Notes: generated by a model not told the origin, from the letters alone. A DNA stretch of 64,000 bases from Diplonema papillatum (GCA_030068145.1 JAPJBO010000671.1:1-64000), one strand, 5' to 3'. Counted from the first letter of the stretch, positions 19,867 through 33,047 are shown. Translations and numbers: made by a program.

Positions 19867-20762
19867 TCAGCGTATGAAAGTGTCAAGAAAGAGGTACCGG
19901 GAGACGCTGCATGAGGAAACTGGTGATGCTGTCAGCACGTGCCACGCTTGCACACAGGATGCGAGGGCCAGAAATGCGCTTTGATTGGTTGCAGACTCAA
20001 AGGCGATATACGACACAAAGACAGCCGGGAAGCCAAAAGCAAGGAGATAATCGCCATGGCATCTTGTGTACTCGAAGAAGTCTCGTGTCACTTTCAGGCC
20101 TTTCGTGTGGCAGCCGAGAGCAAACGAAAAGGTGCCCAACGTGTAGGAGAGACTATCCCATAGCAGAGGGCTGTAGCGCACCAGAAACTGGCCAAACGGC
20201 TGAAAGATTTCCGGCAAAACCAGGAAGAGCACATGGAAGATATACGAAACGAGTGTGCCGAACACAGATAAAGCGATGGAATACATTATCAAGTACAGTG
20301 ATGCGCCCAGGGGAATCGAAGGTATTTTTCGCTCCTGAACAAGTGCGGTCGCAGTCAGGTATGCTGCCCATAGCTTGGTGCACGAGTGGAAAACAATGAG
20401 CTGGAGCCACCAGTCAAACCCAAAAAGGCACAGTAGCAACGGGAGAACACCAAAGAATGAAGCCCTGAGCACAGGCCCTGACAACCTGGCCGAAAAAAGA
20501 GCCTCAAAAAACTGATCGAATCGTAGTGCATCGCTCACACCGTGCCGGAGCGCTTCAATCCAAGCACATTTATCGGAGAGACCATGTTCGATCATAGCTT
20601 TCCCCACCTGCTTTAAAGGTTTGTTTCTTGGTAAGGCTAGAATTCATTGGTCCTGATCCATATTTCAGTCAGATCGAACAGGCTATCACAGAAGCGGTAC
20701 AAGCGTGTTGTGACCGAAGTAGAAAACCGTCGTAAAGAATCCACCTAACAAAAAAAGGCGAG
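19867..20762 (-). CDS. EI24-like multi-pass membrane protein (5' end incomplete)
   Basis: The main exon runs from about 20606 to TGA 19867. It is preceded by a splice-acceptor-like ctttaaagcag, so the GTG at 20607 is not a start; an in-frame ATG lies at 20595. The product has four or five strongly hydrophobic segments. The C-terminal block FSFALGCHTKGLKVTRDFF followed by YLLAFGFPAVFVSYIAFES matches the pattern of EI24 (FNKGIE ... YYFGFGLPLAFLTA). EI24/EPG-4 is an ER membrane protein with a role in autophagy in animals. A likely upstream exon at 20762 to about 20690 reads RLFLLGGFFTTVFYFGHNTL, resembling the first EI24 membrane segment, but the join between the two was not resolved. The EI24 assignment rests on remembered family pattern only. 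Confidence 0.5.
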
Positions 20763-21393
20763 CTGCACCACACGGAGTACTTCAAGTTCTTTCACCATGT
20801 GAGACTGAGCAGATTCGCAGCAGCAAGGTTCGCAAACTCGCAGAGCATTCTATGTGCAAGCAATTCGTTTTTGAAGATGAAAAAGCGTATGAAGCACAGG
20901 ATACTGAATATTTTCTATTTTTGAGAAAGCGGGAACGATCAAGAACGCGCGTACCTAGCCGCAGCCGGGTCGTGTGAGTTAAGACAAGACTAATTTACCA
21001 CGTGTGCAGGGAGGGACTTTAAGGTTCAACCGTCGGGATAGACGGGTACACGTCCCCATGAATGAAAACGAGAGCAAGCCTCCTCTGGCAGCTACACCGG
21101 TACACAGCTACTACTTCTGCTCTTCCGTTTCCATTTGGCACACAGCGGTGCAGTGCACCGACATCCGCTTGCTGTAGGTAAGTTGATCAACACTGTAGGC
21201 CCAGACTCACCTTTCGAACGGACAGAAGGTGGCTGACAGAGGATCGTACTATGAAAAGACACTCGTTTCAAGGCTGGAAGCCTAGTTCTCTCTGAATCCA
21301 CACGAGAGATAGTTAAACAGCTGATGCTTGTTTGAGCTAGGCTAAACACCCCGTTAGCAGCTAGATGAATTGCCAAATTGAACCGAGTCATGT
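20763..21393. other. Intergenic; no gene recognised
   Basis: Lies between the EI24-like gene and the stop codon of the kinase gene. It should hold the kinase 3' UTR and the promoter of the EI24-like gene. Minus-strand frames at 21092-21397 look non-coding. Confidence 0.4.
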
Positions 21394-24300
21394 TCATTCA
21401 ACAACATCCAGCCAAGGATGACCCAAACTTTGACGAGGCGAAGGCCGTTTGGATGCATCAAACTCGAGCATTGGCCCAATGAAGTCCACCAGCACCTCAG
21501 CCTCATCGGCTGTCATGACAGTGTACTTCGCAACAATGAACTGAGGAAACGTGTAGCGCTGGAGCTGCTGAAAACGAAAGGTGCCCGAAGACGAAAAGTA
21601 TCGGCTGGTATACTTCCCGGATAGAGTCTGCAAGTGCTCGATGGGAAACGGTTCGAGGATCTGCTGGAAGAGCATCCAGTGGTCTGTGTGTATGTTTGGT
21701 TTCTTTGCTTGAGAGTGGATAACCTCGTTGAAGCAAAACAATCCTGTCCCGAACACAGACACACCAGCTGGTTCAACTCCCCAAAACCGTAAAAGGTACC
21801 TTTCCACCGTCGGCCGTTGGCCGTTTCTGACTACTCCACTTGAATTCTAGTCCAACAGAACCCTACAAAAGAAATGGCACGTACAAATGTCGATGTCAAC
21901 TTCGCTCTGTCGTTTTGGATCAAACAGGAAGTCGCCTGTCAACAGCTCGAATATGACACAGGCCAGCGACCATGTGTCGATGCGCGGAGTCAAAGCTTGA
22001 ACGCCAAGCAGAACTTCGGGTGAACGATACTCGCGGGTTTGCAATGTGTCGACGGGATACGTCTTCTTCAGCCAGCGTGCAGCGCCAAAGTCAGAAACCT
22101 TTACTTTATAACATCTGTTGAGCGCTTCCTCCAAGGACTCACCTTCGTGGCGTGTGTAGGCTCCCTTCAAAACACGCTTACTCTCATCGCAATCTCTTTC
22201 AAGTTCCTCAGGATCCCTACAACCGAGAGCACTTGCGATCGCCCGTTGCACACTTTCGGTCTGGATTTCCAGCAAAATGTTCTCAGGCTTCAAGTCCGTG
22301 TGGATTATCTCCATCTCTTCGTCGAGGAACTGCAGTCTGTGCATTAGGAGTTTTCGTATTACGGTTTGGCAGCTGTGTCCTACTTTGGATTCGGTGTCGC
22401 TTATTGGTGTGTGCGCAAATAAAAGATCTTGGCAGCATGTGCGACACGCGCAAAACAACCGAGAGAGATAGACGAGGCAGGGACCATCTCCGAGGAGTTT
22501 CCTCACAACGACTCGTACTTCCAGATGGACGTAGGTCCTTCCGTCAGAGACGCGGTGCGGCCGCGGCCTCGACTCCGTGGATGGCATTGACCCAGCCGGT
22601 GGTGTTCTGGCGGCAAGCGAGCCCGCCTCGCGTGGGAGCGTCGTCGTGATGTGTCTTCTTGACAACCGCACGGCCTGGTATCTTGATGGGAACTGCAGCT
22701 TCCATTCAAAGAACATACGCATGAAGGATATTCTTCGTGATAACGCGAACGATGTTCGCATGGATCCCATCGAAGTTGTGCCCAGTGATGAGTTTCAGTA
22801 AGTCCGGTCCAAGCAACTCCATCACCATGCTCATATGAACACCATTGGGTCCCCGAATCTCAAAGTAGTCGAGAAGCCGTGTGAGATACCCGCCATTCTC
22901 GGTATGCGACAACCTGTGGATTTGTTTTGGTTGCGCAACTTGAGTAAGCGTGCTCCGAACTCAGATGTTGCATTCCTTCGAGTGATTCGCGTTTGAACAA
23001 AAAAAGGCAGTGATATGGTCAAAGGTTCCGGTAGAGGTGAATTAGGCACTTAACTAAAGACGTCTACCTCTACGAACTAAGACGAAAGAAGATATTCATG
23101 TAAACACCACATACATCAGTTTCTCGGTCATCTTCTGCAGAATATTAACCTCGTAAGCGGCTGCTTTTCTGAACTCTGGAGTGGCCTTACATATCTTCAA
23201 TGCTGCCAATGATGGGAATGGGCCTTCAGTGGGTGACCCCCGCCGAGTCCTGTCATTTACAAGCCAAACTGTTGAAAACTGACCCCACCCGAGCTTGCAC
23301 AACACTTCATATCGGTTGTTGAAGACTTCACCGAGGGCCACACGGTGGTAACCCCCCACGCGATATTCAGACTCGCCTTCCTGCTCATCGCACGTGTGCC
23401 ACAGATGCGGCTTCGGGGACGGGGTTGGCGTTCGTGACAGTGTGACTGTTTTCTTACGCGTGTCGTCCAAAGGTTCGCTAGTGTCACTGTTGGTAGGAAT
23501 GGATGCTTTGACAGCTGTCGCAGGAGTCAGCAAACTGGTAGGACGGGACCGCTCCGACGCGAGTTCCACGCTGTCATCTTGTTCGACGACAGAGCTCGGG
23601 GTGCTTGCAGAGGTGATTTCACTCATCAAATACTGGGCACCTGAGGGCATCCCGTTCTCGAGCGAGTCATCTTCTGGTTCTCCAATGAAATCCGGCGCGT
23701 GCTTTGCGTCAAAGGAAAGAGCCGCTATTTGTGAAGCCGGTCGCTTTGGGGTGTTGATGTTGAGATTGGATGGCACATGCTCATCAAGGTCGTCTGTGAC
23801 ATACGTTCCCTGTGCATCTGCTCCGGAAGTCGAAGTAACCGTCATCGAGTGCATCACGTTCGATTCAACATCACCAACACTCTGTTCCACTCTGTTGTTC
23901 GCCACCCAGAAATCTTCTCTCTGCCCGCTTGCCTTCACCGTTCTCGTAGCTTGCACTGTGCCGGCAATATACACTCTCTTGGTCCACCAACTCAACGCAA
24001 GTAATGCACCCCATCCTGCAAACACGACCGCCAATGCAATCCAGGCACTGCGCACGTGAAAAATGCGAGGCCCTGTTACGAAGCTTGTCAAAGCGGCCCA
24101 TATGACCATGCTATATCCAAATGTTATCCACGGGTTCACTGACGGTGTGGTACTGGGCCCGAGCCGGGTGAAGATGGTGGAAGGTGACCACTTACTCCTC
24201 CGTGACTGTGCTGCTAACAGGGCATGAGACGCGATGAAGACGACGGGAATCATGATATCGGCTGCATGTGTGCCTTCAGAAAGAAGAGCAACCGCGATGC

Positions 24301-25927
24301 ACACAAACTTTAGTCCGCGGTCAGCTACTGTGTGAATCGGAGAGAAGAATGGTGCTGGACCGAGCCAAAAGGACTCAGGCCCTGGTTGGTAGGTCGTAGC
24401 TCTCTCCGAGGCGGTTGGACTCATTGCAGTAGGGTTCAGGTTCAGGTTCAGGTTCAGGCTCAGAGGGTTTCCCCCTGTTATGTTAACAGCTCGAGGGGAA
24501 GACGATGAGGTTGCGGTGGCCATGCGCACGTCGATCGCAGCGGGGCTGTATTCAGCTGTGGGTGTTTGTAAGCTAACGGAACCACAAGTTGCACTGTGCC
24601 CCGCGCTAGGCGGATGTGGATTCCTGTCATCGTCGTGAACCTCAAAAACTCGGACAGACGGTGGCACTTCAGTCCCATCGATTTCAGGAAGCCCCTCACG
24701 CTGGCCAGGCTGCACTCTTGCTCCCCCAACCTTCCCTGTCTGAGGGACAAAGTCGCTCCTCCTTCGCGCAATCGCTTGGCACACTTCGGACAATGCTGTG
24801 AATACCACTGTCGCCGCGAAAGCGCCCTGCAGTACCCAGAGGCACACATACACTTCCCCCACATGTCCCTGCGACCAGCATTGAAGCTCACTGCCACGGT
24901 CTAAATGCCTCAAAAAGACCAAATGGCTCACCTCTTCTCCGGAGCGATCAATCTGTGCTTGCGCCTCTAACGGTAGGCGGAAGCAGAGAAACCCCTTTGC
25001 CACAGCAGTGCAGGACGTGACAAACAATAAGTTCATGCCGCATGTCGCAGTGCATGCAAGATTCGCGTACAATTTCTCCCCACGCATGCTGAGGAAGCTG
25101 CAGATACATGTTGTTGCCAGCCACGCGACCGTCAATGTTGCAACCAGTGACAGGATGAGGAAATGTGCAGCTGTATGGTCGAACTCGAGGTAAAGATAGC
25201 GGAATGGATTCTTCTCGAAGCCTTCGTCAGAGTTCTCACTGGAGCTCGCTGTAAACGCCACAAAGCATAACGAGGAAATCTGGACGGCCTCCAGCAGAAT
25301 AGAAGCCAGTGTCAAATAGTATGCAAACGACCGTTTTTCGTTTTCAGGCAACCGTGGGAGCTTCAAAGAACGCGCTTTGAGCGCGGTCGTGGCTAAGGGT
25401 GGGCACACGGTGAGAGAGAAGAGTACGATCGTTAGTACAAGGGAACTTCTCTCTCTCTGTCTTTTCGAACCACCAGCCACGATACTGATACCGATGATGG
25501 GCAACGCATATACTGCGAGTTGCATGAGGAGGACGATGGGTAGAGTTTTGTACTTTCGTGCATGCCACGATATGCGCGCCTCGGTGCCACTGTCGGACAC
25601 AATCAGCTGCATGAATCTATTCTGGACATACTGGGAGAAGCATAGGCAAGCCACCAAGCACGCCACTCGCTCGTTTTCTGCCCATGGCAAGACACCCCTC
25701 AGCCAAGGAGCTTTCGTTTCTGCCTTCCTGTCTTCCTCGTCGGAGTCATGCTCGGTGACACCGCCCGGCAGATGGTTTGCCACTCTCTTCTTCTGCAAGC
25801 GCCGCGCAGGCCACCTCGCGGTGCTTCCTGTCTGTACACTAATGCTGGCAATCTTCTGTGCCTTCAGTTCTTGGTCTCAAAGTGATTGGTTTACCTCCCC
25901 CTGTAAGTGTTTATAAATGAGACGCAT
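21394..25927 (-). CDS. Multi-pass membrane protein fused to an SRPK-type protein kinase, five exons
   Basis: The modelled exons are 25927-25895, 25792-23115, 22913-22719, 22336-21885 and 21683-21394. Donors are gtaaac, gtatgt, gtatgt and gtacgt, and all phases agree, giving 1215 residues. Residues ~95-350 hold about six hydrophobic membrane segments. After a Ser/Pro-rich stretch, three more lie at ~507-613. A long disordered linker leads to the kinase from ~839. The kinase has GWGQFSTVWL (the SRPK glycine loop), ALK877, Glu892, IIHTDLKPEN (Asp983, Asn988), SDFG (Asp1051) and TREYRSPEVLLG. It ends at HPWLDVVE. A ~60-residue insert follows KPENILL. SRPKs phosphorylate Arg/Ser-rich splicing factors and are normally soluble. 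Here membrane segments and kinase N-lobe are in one uninterrupted exon, so the fusion is not an assembly of separate frames. Localisation is unknown. Confidence 0.85.
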
Positions 25928-28900
25928 AACTGCACAGACAGTGGTAGCACCTCCAGGTGAAAAGGGTTGACCTGGGTTTACTAATTTTACAAACAGTACA
26001 GCTCTCACTGCAGACAAGTCGACAGCGTCAAAAAGAATATTTGTAGGCGTTCGAGCGGCTGGTTTACAAAAATTGGTAGTTTGAGATGCTTGCGCGCTCT
26101 GGCCGTGCTGATCAGCAGGGGTGAGACGAGAAGCGTAGATGCCGAGCAGGGTCAAAGCTTTTTTTTCCGACTCGAATATCCAAATTGTATCCACCCCTGC
26201 TGTGTAGTGCTACTGCATGCTGGTGATACCACTACGCAGTGCATACGTACTAGCAGAGGAGGATGCTACGTAGCTATACAGGCCGGGTTTGCGGGTTTGC
26301 GAGTTTCAGCCACAATATGCGGGCTTGCGGCGTTTGCCGGTAAGGGTACGCGGGTTTGCGGAATCGGGTATGCGGGTTAGGGTATGCAGGTTTGCGGGTT
26401 CGGGTATGCGGGTAAGCGGGTTCGGGTATGCGGTATTTGCGGGTTAGGGTTTGCGGGTTCGGGTATACGGGGTTTGCGGGTTAGGGTTGGCGGGTTCGGG
26501 TATGCGGGTTTGCAGGTTCGGGTTGGAGTCGGCACAAGACCCGGAGAAATTATCTTCCACCCCCGTACTTTTGTTCTTCGCTTACACCACCGTGTGTTGT
26601 TTTCTCACTCAGGATTTTTTGACCTGTTGTGTTTGTGTGACTTATCGTGTAGGGGTAGACCCGCATGACCTCACGTCCGTTCAACACGTGGTTCGGTAGT
26701 TACAGCACTTGGGATCCCTTCGGTTCTTTGTCGGGCAGCATCGTCGAGCATTTCCTTTCAAGCTGGCGCTTATGCAAAAAATTTCCACCCCCCGACATCG
26801 GTTTTATACCCCCCGATTAATACTCTATATCCCCGGATTCTCTTTACCCCCCGTTTTTCGGGGGTTGAAAGTACGTGTCGGGGGTAAAAAGTAATTCACG
26901 GGGGGCAGTGGCGGCTGGCTAATTCCCGGGAGTGGGTTGATCAGTCCCACCGGGGGGTATTTTCTCTTGAGTGCCTGTGAGTTCGTTTTGGTTCCAGGAT
27001 CGTTTTTTGGGGGCCCCCATAAACCCGCAAACCCGCTGCTGCATGGCGAGCTTTCAACCACAAGAAAAAACGAGATTATGGTCTCAACTGGTAGAGAACG
27101 GTGGAACAAGAGGCAAAGGAACGTGTGGGGATCGAGGGGAAAGAAAGGAAGAATGAAAAAAACAGGAGGCGTCTGGTATCCTTCAGCAGACAATACTTGG
27201 TGGTGTTTGTTCGTATATTTCTCCTATTTCCTTTGCAACAATCCTTTCCATTTTCGTGTTTTTCGGGTGGCGGATCACAAGAACCACACAATGGCCAGCA
27301 GTGTTGCCATGCAAGGGTGTGCCGATACCACCAACGCTTCGTTTGCGCACAACTTGCTTGTTTTCGATGTTTGTGCAGTTAGTGGTTGCTTGGAAGAATG
27401 CAGGACTGAAGTTCATACTAGAATGCGTGGGAAAAAAAGTGAACGGGGGTAAAGGGTGCAGATGCTGTCGGCTACAAAACATGCAGAATGCTTCAAAAGG
27501 ACGAACCAAGTGGTGGATCTGTCTCGTACCTAGCATAAAACACGACAGAATGCAGGATTCCGCCAGCACTAACTTCACTGACTTCTGGGCTTTCCTTGTT
27601 GCATGGTTAAGTTGGCAGTTTTGCAGCAATTTGCTTAGTATGCAAAGCTGCGAGGCTTCGGTAAATCTGTTGCGGGAAAGCACGGAGCAACTGAAATCCA
27701 CACAGAAAGGACCTTGAGGCGTGTTCACCATAAGGTATGACTATTCCCATGCTTAGAATCTAAGGAGGCGGAGATGCGTGGCAACACTATGCCCTCTCAC
27801 TGTGGTTCGGTTTTGACATACTGGGGGCGGAACCAACACTCAGAACCGGAGTGGCGTAAGTCTGGAGGAAAAGAACGGGCAACAAAAAATGAGCTGCGCT
27901 GAGTGGCGGGTGAAAAGGTATACTCATGAAGCGATCGTTCGAAGGACTAACGACTGTGCCATACAGGGTATCAAAGAGGTTGTCGGCCATCGCTAGCCCA
28001 ACCGCAATCATACAGGGACATCACGGTTTATCAATGTGTACCGGTATACGAACTCTGGTTGGCAGGAACAGGAGTTGTGGCATCAGGTCGATTGCATGAT
28101 GTTTTTGATCCGGATCTTGAATAAATGAGTTGTGATGACTGCCTCAAAAGTATTAAGGTTATTAGGCGTATCCGTTTGCAGTTCGGCAGCACCCAAATCG
28201 AGAAACAGAGACGGCTCTAGCAAACTGAGGATCGGGGACGGAAGATACTGCAGAAACAAAGACGATAGGTTCCAGAATAGAGAGGGACAGCGGGCTGGGT
28301 ACCGTCTGTAGGACTTCGTTCTTGGAGAATGAAAAACACAAGGTTTCGCTAACACGTGCTTCGGTGGTCTCTTGGGGAAGCCACTCTTAGTTTTAAAACA
28401 ACAAGCAAAGAAGGAGTTTTGGTCAAGAAGAATTTTGGTTTCTCTAGGTATCATTGCTTGCCACCAGTCGTTCTCAGCCATCTTCTTTCCTGCTGCATCC
28501 TGATTAACCCGGGTAGAAAACCGCGTGTTCTACATTTGGGTAAAAGCTTAATCTCACTGATAGAGAAGTTAGCAAAGGAGCGCAGAAAGTACGTTGCACC
28601 GGGATGCAATTGTCGAGAGAGTGGTTGCAAGACTTTGTCGAATCGTGCACTTAATTTTGTATCAAACTCGTTTTCTTTTGATTCGTATGCACTCGCTTAT
28701 GTCACCGCGAAATACCAGCGACATATCCATAATTATACTTTAGTCGTTTACCCCCGGCCCCTCTCCTTTGGGGCCGAAAATGGCGAAGGGGGGTAAATGA
28801 CAACGATATCGACAGATAAGAAAAAGAGAAGCATGGATACGTGAGGGGCTTTTTGCTTGTGAAAAGTCCCCAGAAAGTCACTGCTTTAAAAACAAAACGG

Positions 28901-29744
28901 ACTCTAGGAAGCATCCAGAAGGCGTACTGCACGCGATACGGAGCTTGAGATCTAAGGGTGGGGTTCCTGCGATTTCCTTTTGACAGGAGAAGGCGTGTAC
29001 CAAAAAAAAGATAGTTGCTGCAAGCTAAGGGCTCATAAGCTCTGGTAGCCACAGCATTAGAAAAAAACAAAGGGAGAGAGAGAACGAACACGCAAGACAA
29101 GTCAATGGGCGTGGGCCCCCACGTCAGGTGGGCCAGGCGGCTCCCTGAGCCTTGCACATGTGTTCGCTCGGACATCGCTACCGCGTTGACCCTTCCCGAT
29201 AGAGATGCAGGTGCAGGACTATCTCTGAAGTCTCCGCACTAGTATGCCGGGCGCCAGTTGTTTCGTCGGAGGGTGCTGGCCCACGGCTCAGGTACGGTGG
29301 AGACAGCGCCAAGCCGAGGGCTAACAAGCAGGTGAATTCGTCTATTGTGGGAAGCCACGGTCTTGTTACCTCTTCTTTTTGGCTGCTACGCGAGAGACAA
29401 CTCTCACCGCCAAACAACAGGTCCTGGTCGTAAAAGACGGACACGTATGTTATTGAGGAAACAATACGACGTATCCGGGACGAGAGCTGAAAGAAGATAC
29501 GCCAATTAACGCGGGTGCAAGCTTCGCATGCTCGAGCCACAAGTGACTACCGCCCAACAACAGCACCATGCGCAGCGCACCTTGGGGCACTGAACACATT
29601 ACCCGGAGCGAATCTCTACGATCATTGTAAGCAAACCGAGACTTTTGTCAAAAGCTGAATAGGCTCTATGAAAGAAGAGGGGGAAGTGACAATGCAAATA
29701 ATGAGCAAAATACCCTTTTCGAGAAAAGGAAAATTCATAGATCG
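25928..29744. other. Gene-poor DNA with repeats
   Basis: No gene is recognised. It includes the G-rich array at 26283-26530. A stretch near 26780-27060 is rich in ccccccg and cgggggt runs and carries aaacccgcaaacccgc (about 27018-27034), an inverse match to that array. A short inverted repeat sits around 28750-28795 (cccccggcccc / ggggccg). Frames of up to 182 codons near 27183-27731 have no recognisable motif. Confidence 0.4.
26283..26530 (+). repeat. Degenerate G-rich array (gcgggttcgggtatgcgggtt)
   Basis: About 250 bases of short interspersed units built from cgggtt, tgcggg and gggtat, with some ttagggtt. Only G-rich on the plus strand. It resembles degenerate telomere-like satellite, but no clean telomere repeat is present. 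Confidence 0.6.
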
Positions 29745-29873
29745 CGACAGTATCGGATTTGGGCCCAATATCGGATGTTGCCCCTGGGCCCAAATGATCG
29801 GTTTTAGTATCGGTTATATCGGCCACTATCGGCTACTGATGATAGGCCGATGCTGTAGCTATCGGATGGCATG
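29745..29873. repeat. Cluster of tatcgg motifs with an internal inverted repeat
   Basis: The hexamer tatcgg, or its complement, occurs at least seven times in 130 bases. A central stretch can fold: tcggatttgggcccaa faces gggcccaaatgatcgg. Confidence 0.6.
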
Positions 29874-30687
29874 AACAGTAGTAAAAGTCTTGACACCAGA
29901 CTCTTCATAGACCGCCTCCTTTGAACTACTTTGTGTATATGCATCGCGGTTTCGTGGCGGTTCCGGGAACGAAAAGGGGATGTGACCAGGGGAGGTTGGT
30001 GCTGTTCACTGCCACAAACAAGGCTTTGAGTGGAAAGGTTCCTGCGGTGTGCTTGGACTCACTCGACACACAGCTGCTTTGCTTATGATCCTATTCGTTT
30101 GCATAGTGCCAGTGGCTGTTATCGAATCCTGGCCAGAAAGCTGGAGTTCGACGACTGGAAGTGCCAACACATGGAAACCGCCGTCAAGCCATCTGCTGAA
30201 AAGCCTCCAGCAACCCTGTTTCATTGGATCACGTTTTCACAACAGCAATGCCAGTTTCCACACACAATCCTGCTCAGGAAAGGACTCAGACCAAATCCTC
30301 CCAGTGCGGCGAAGGTCCTGATCAAGGAGCTCAGTGTGCGATGGGACGGGAGGCGTATTGGAGCGGCCTCATCCATCAGGCCACACGTCGTGGCTATAAA
30401 GGCCACAGCACAACTACCCGTACACCCCAGGTACTTTCCAAGTACCCCCGTGTACACCCGGGTATCTCCTTTCGATCACGCAGAATTATACTTCATTACA
30501 AGAACAGCGAAAAAAGCAAATCACTGACTAGTTTGCACCCTGTCTTCTGTAATCTTCTTTTATTCCGACGCGATGTGTGGCGTTGGCTATTGTACGGTTC
30601 GAGACCTTTGCGTTGGCAAAAAGACAAGTACTAGAACCCGCTGGCAAAGAAACCGCCCACGCAGTAAGCACAACGCGAGAGGCGTGA

Positions 30688-31221
30688 TTGACAGGCAGAC
30701 AACACTGGCAATTAGAATTGCCGAGATCTTCAAGTGACACGAGTATTGCAAGAAACTGGCTGAAACTCAGGGATTTCCGATCTACAATGGGATGCGCAAA
30801 AGGCCAGCACAGTTCTCACCGCGAAAGATTTGTTTTACAGGGTCCAGCAGTGCTTATTGCGGATGGGTGGACGTCTGCCACTCATGAGGCCGGTCAACCC
30901 CAGACTGTATTACCCCTGCCCTGCTGGGAAATAGAGGATAAGGTACGCATTGGCCACATCCTGCTGTACGATTGTGAAGCAGCTTCGGTTATGCTATGCT
31001 ATGAATGCTACAAGTTAAAACTACTGACAGCATCAAAAGGCACTTCTCCGAATCCAACCAATACATCAGCCAGCCAGTTGCATTACCCGCTCCGCACGCG
31101 TGTCAAGAAGATGAAAAGATCGAGTTTCAAACACACCCTGTTGTTGTTACTTTCTAGACGGTTTCGTGTTTTAACAGAACTGAGGCCTGTTTGTTTATCC
31201 CGCTCTCTAACAAGCGGGTAG
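30688..31221 (+). pseudogene. Possible hAT-type transposase fragment
   Basis: A plus-strand frame includes AVLIADGWTSATHEAG, close to the DGWT block of hAT-like transposases. Nothing else in the frame is diagnostic, no inverted repeats or further transposase blocks were found, and the start codon is doubtful. It could be chance. Confidence 0.2.
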
Positions 31222-32119
31222 GCAGTTAGAACTACCGACAACAAGGGAACACGCTCTCAGAGTCGTACTTTCCGGGAAGAGATCTAAGAGAGGGAGAAAT
31301 AGAAAAAAAAATGAATGGGGATGAGCCTTCATCTTCAGCGTTCCGTTTCATGTCTGGAGTTCTAAGGTGTTAAAGCAAAGGGTAGAGTAGGGTTTTCTAG
31401 TGAAGGCAGTGTAGGCGGTGTATTTACAGTCAGTCGCCTAGAAAGGAATATTCTTCACTCTGCTGGCCAGAGTACATGCCTTACTGCAAAGTACCAGAAA
31501 TGCCTACCCTCGGATTTTTGATGTCTCTTCTATCGTTTTCACCTTGGTCTGGTACTGGCAACTCCTGACCTCATTTTCATTCAATTTCGCATTGAAGCAT
31601 TGCGGTTGTGACACAGAGGCTGTAGGCACAGCCCGGGTTGTCCATTATTTTCTCTTGAAAAATGTTTGGTCATACAAATACCAAAAACAACCCGTTCGAA
31701 TGTAAAAGAAAGGGGAGGGAGGTTAAACTTTGAAAATCTAGTGAGGGGGCAGGCGGGGACTTGACGACGATGGCAACTCACGATGGCAACTCAGCATGAC
31801 AGTAAAGTCGAAACGCACAATGTTAGTGTTGGAACAACACTGTCCACTGTCAATAGTCACACGACAGGGGATCAGCCTGAAGGGGGATGAATCGGTTTCC
31901 TACAAACACGCAGACAAGCTTTCTCACTTAAACTGCACGGTGTACAACGACTAGCAGCATTGGATGCGACGAAGACAATATTCCGAGTCTAGAGGTTGGT
32001 AGATTTGAAATTCTCAAATATAGCTCTCTAGCGAGCTATCCCACTTTTCTGGGGCAGGCCATGGGGTACCCCCCCACCCCGGACATTTCTCTACCGGTTT
32101 TCTTTGTATTTTTGAGAAT
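31222..32119. other. No gene recognised
   Basis: AT-richer sequence without long frames, motifs or clear repeats. Confidence 0.4.
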
Positions 32120-32235
32120 TCACAATTCGTCGAAAAAATTTCTCGCGGCGGACAACGGCGTGGCACAGTCGTCAGTGGACGCCCTTCCTGGCCAACAGGT
32201 GAGAGGTTCGGTTCCCGCCGGTGGACTTTTTTCCG
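32120..32235 (+). repeat. tRNA-like SINE head
   Basis: The sequence has tggcacagtcgtcagtgg, close to a pol III A box, and ggttcggttcc, close to a B box, about 50 bases apart. The acceptor and T stems do not pair properly, so this is not a functional tRNA. A tRNA-derived SINE is the simplest reading. Confidence 0.4.
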
Positions 32236-32444
32236 GGTCCGGACTCAGCGCACTCAGCATCAACCCCAGGTTCCCCAGGGGGGCCCTCCCCCCTGGATAA
32301 GGGCCCCCGACTTGCCATCATCCCGAACTTAGCATCAGGGTTTTCCGGGGGGGTCCGGGGGGTACGCGCCCCGAACTTGCTATCATCCCAAACTTAGCAC
32401 GAACTTGTCACCAAACGCCGAGCTTGGCATCATCAGGGTTCAAC

Positions 32445-32690
32445 GGGTTCGGGCTTGCACCAACGCCGGACTGGACAATAAAAAGGTGCGGGTTTGCACC
32501 AACGCCAGACTGAGCAAAACGTTTCGGGTAGGACAAACGCCGGACCGGCAAAAAGGTTCGGGTTTGCACAAACGCCGGACTGGGCAAAACGGTTCGGGTT
32601 GCACAAATGCCGGACTGGCAAAAGGTTCGGACTGGGCAAAAAGGTTCGGGTTTGCGCAAACGCCGGACTGAGCAAAAGGTTACCTCTAGA
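32445..32690 (+). repeat. Tandem array of ~35-bp units (acgccggactg.gcaaaa.ggttcgggtttgcac)
   Basis: Six to seven imperfect units differ by small deletions and substitutions. Frames of 80-100 codons exist on both strands, as expected for a repeat whose unit lacks stops; they are not taken as genes. Confidence 0.8.
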
Positions 32691-33047
32691 CTCGCTATGG
32701 GTCCTAACACCCATGTACTTAGAGTTTAAGTTCGCTTGAGACTATTTATGCGCTGCTAATGCTAAGCGAGCCACGTGCGGAAGGAGGCAGTTGAAAATGG
32801 TAAGATCTTGAGGATGCATGAACTACATAATAGTGAACTGAAAAGAGTAGAAAGTGGGAAGTGTAAGGTGCCGGGTGGGGTGTCCGAAAGACTTGGTTGA
32901 TGAATTTACGCCTCCCTTGGGCGTACTGACATAAAAACAACAGTTGAACTATGACTCTTAGAGGTTTGAAGGACCGTCAAGCTTCAGGTTGTGCATTTGT
33001 TTTATTTGCTTTACTCAATTTCTTCGGTGAGCGCCTTGTTTGCTCTC

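Noticed and set aside
25793..25798. TTG at 25798 as the start of the kinase gene
   Set aside because: The bases ttgcag are a splice acceptor; an upstream exon with ATG 25927 joins in phase.
32405..32739. Small proteins coded by the 32.4-32.7 kb array on both strands
   Set aside because: Frames arise from a stop-free tandem repeat and shift with unit-length changes.
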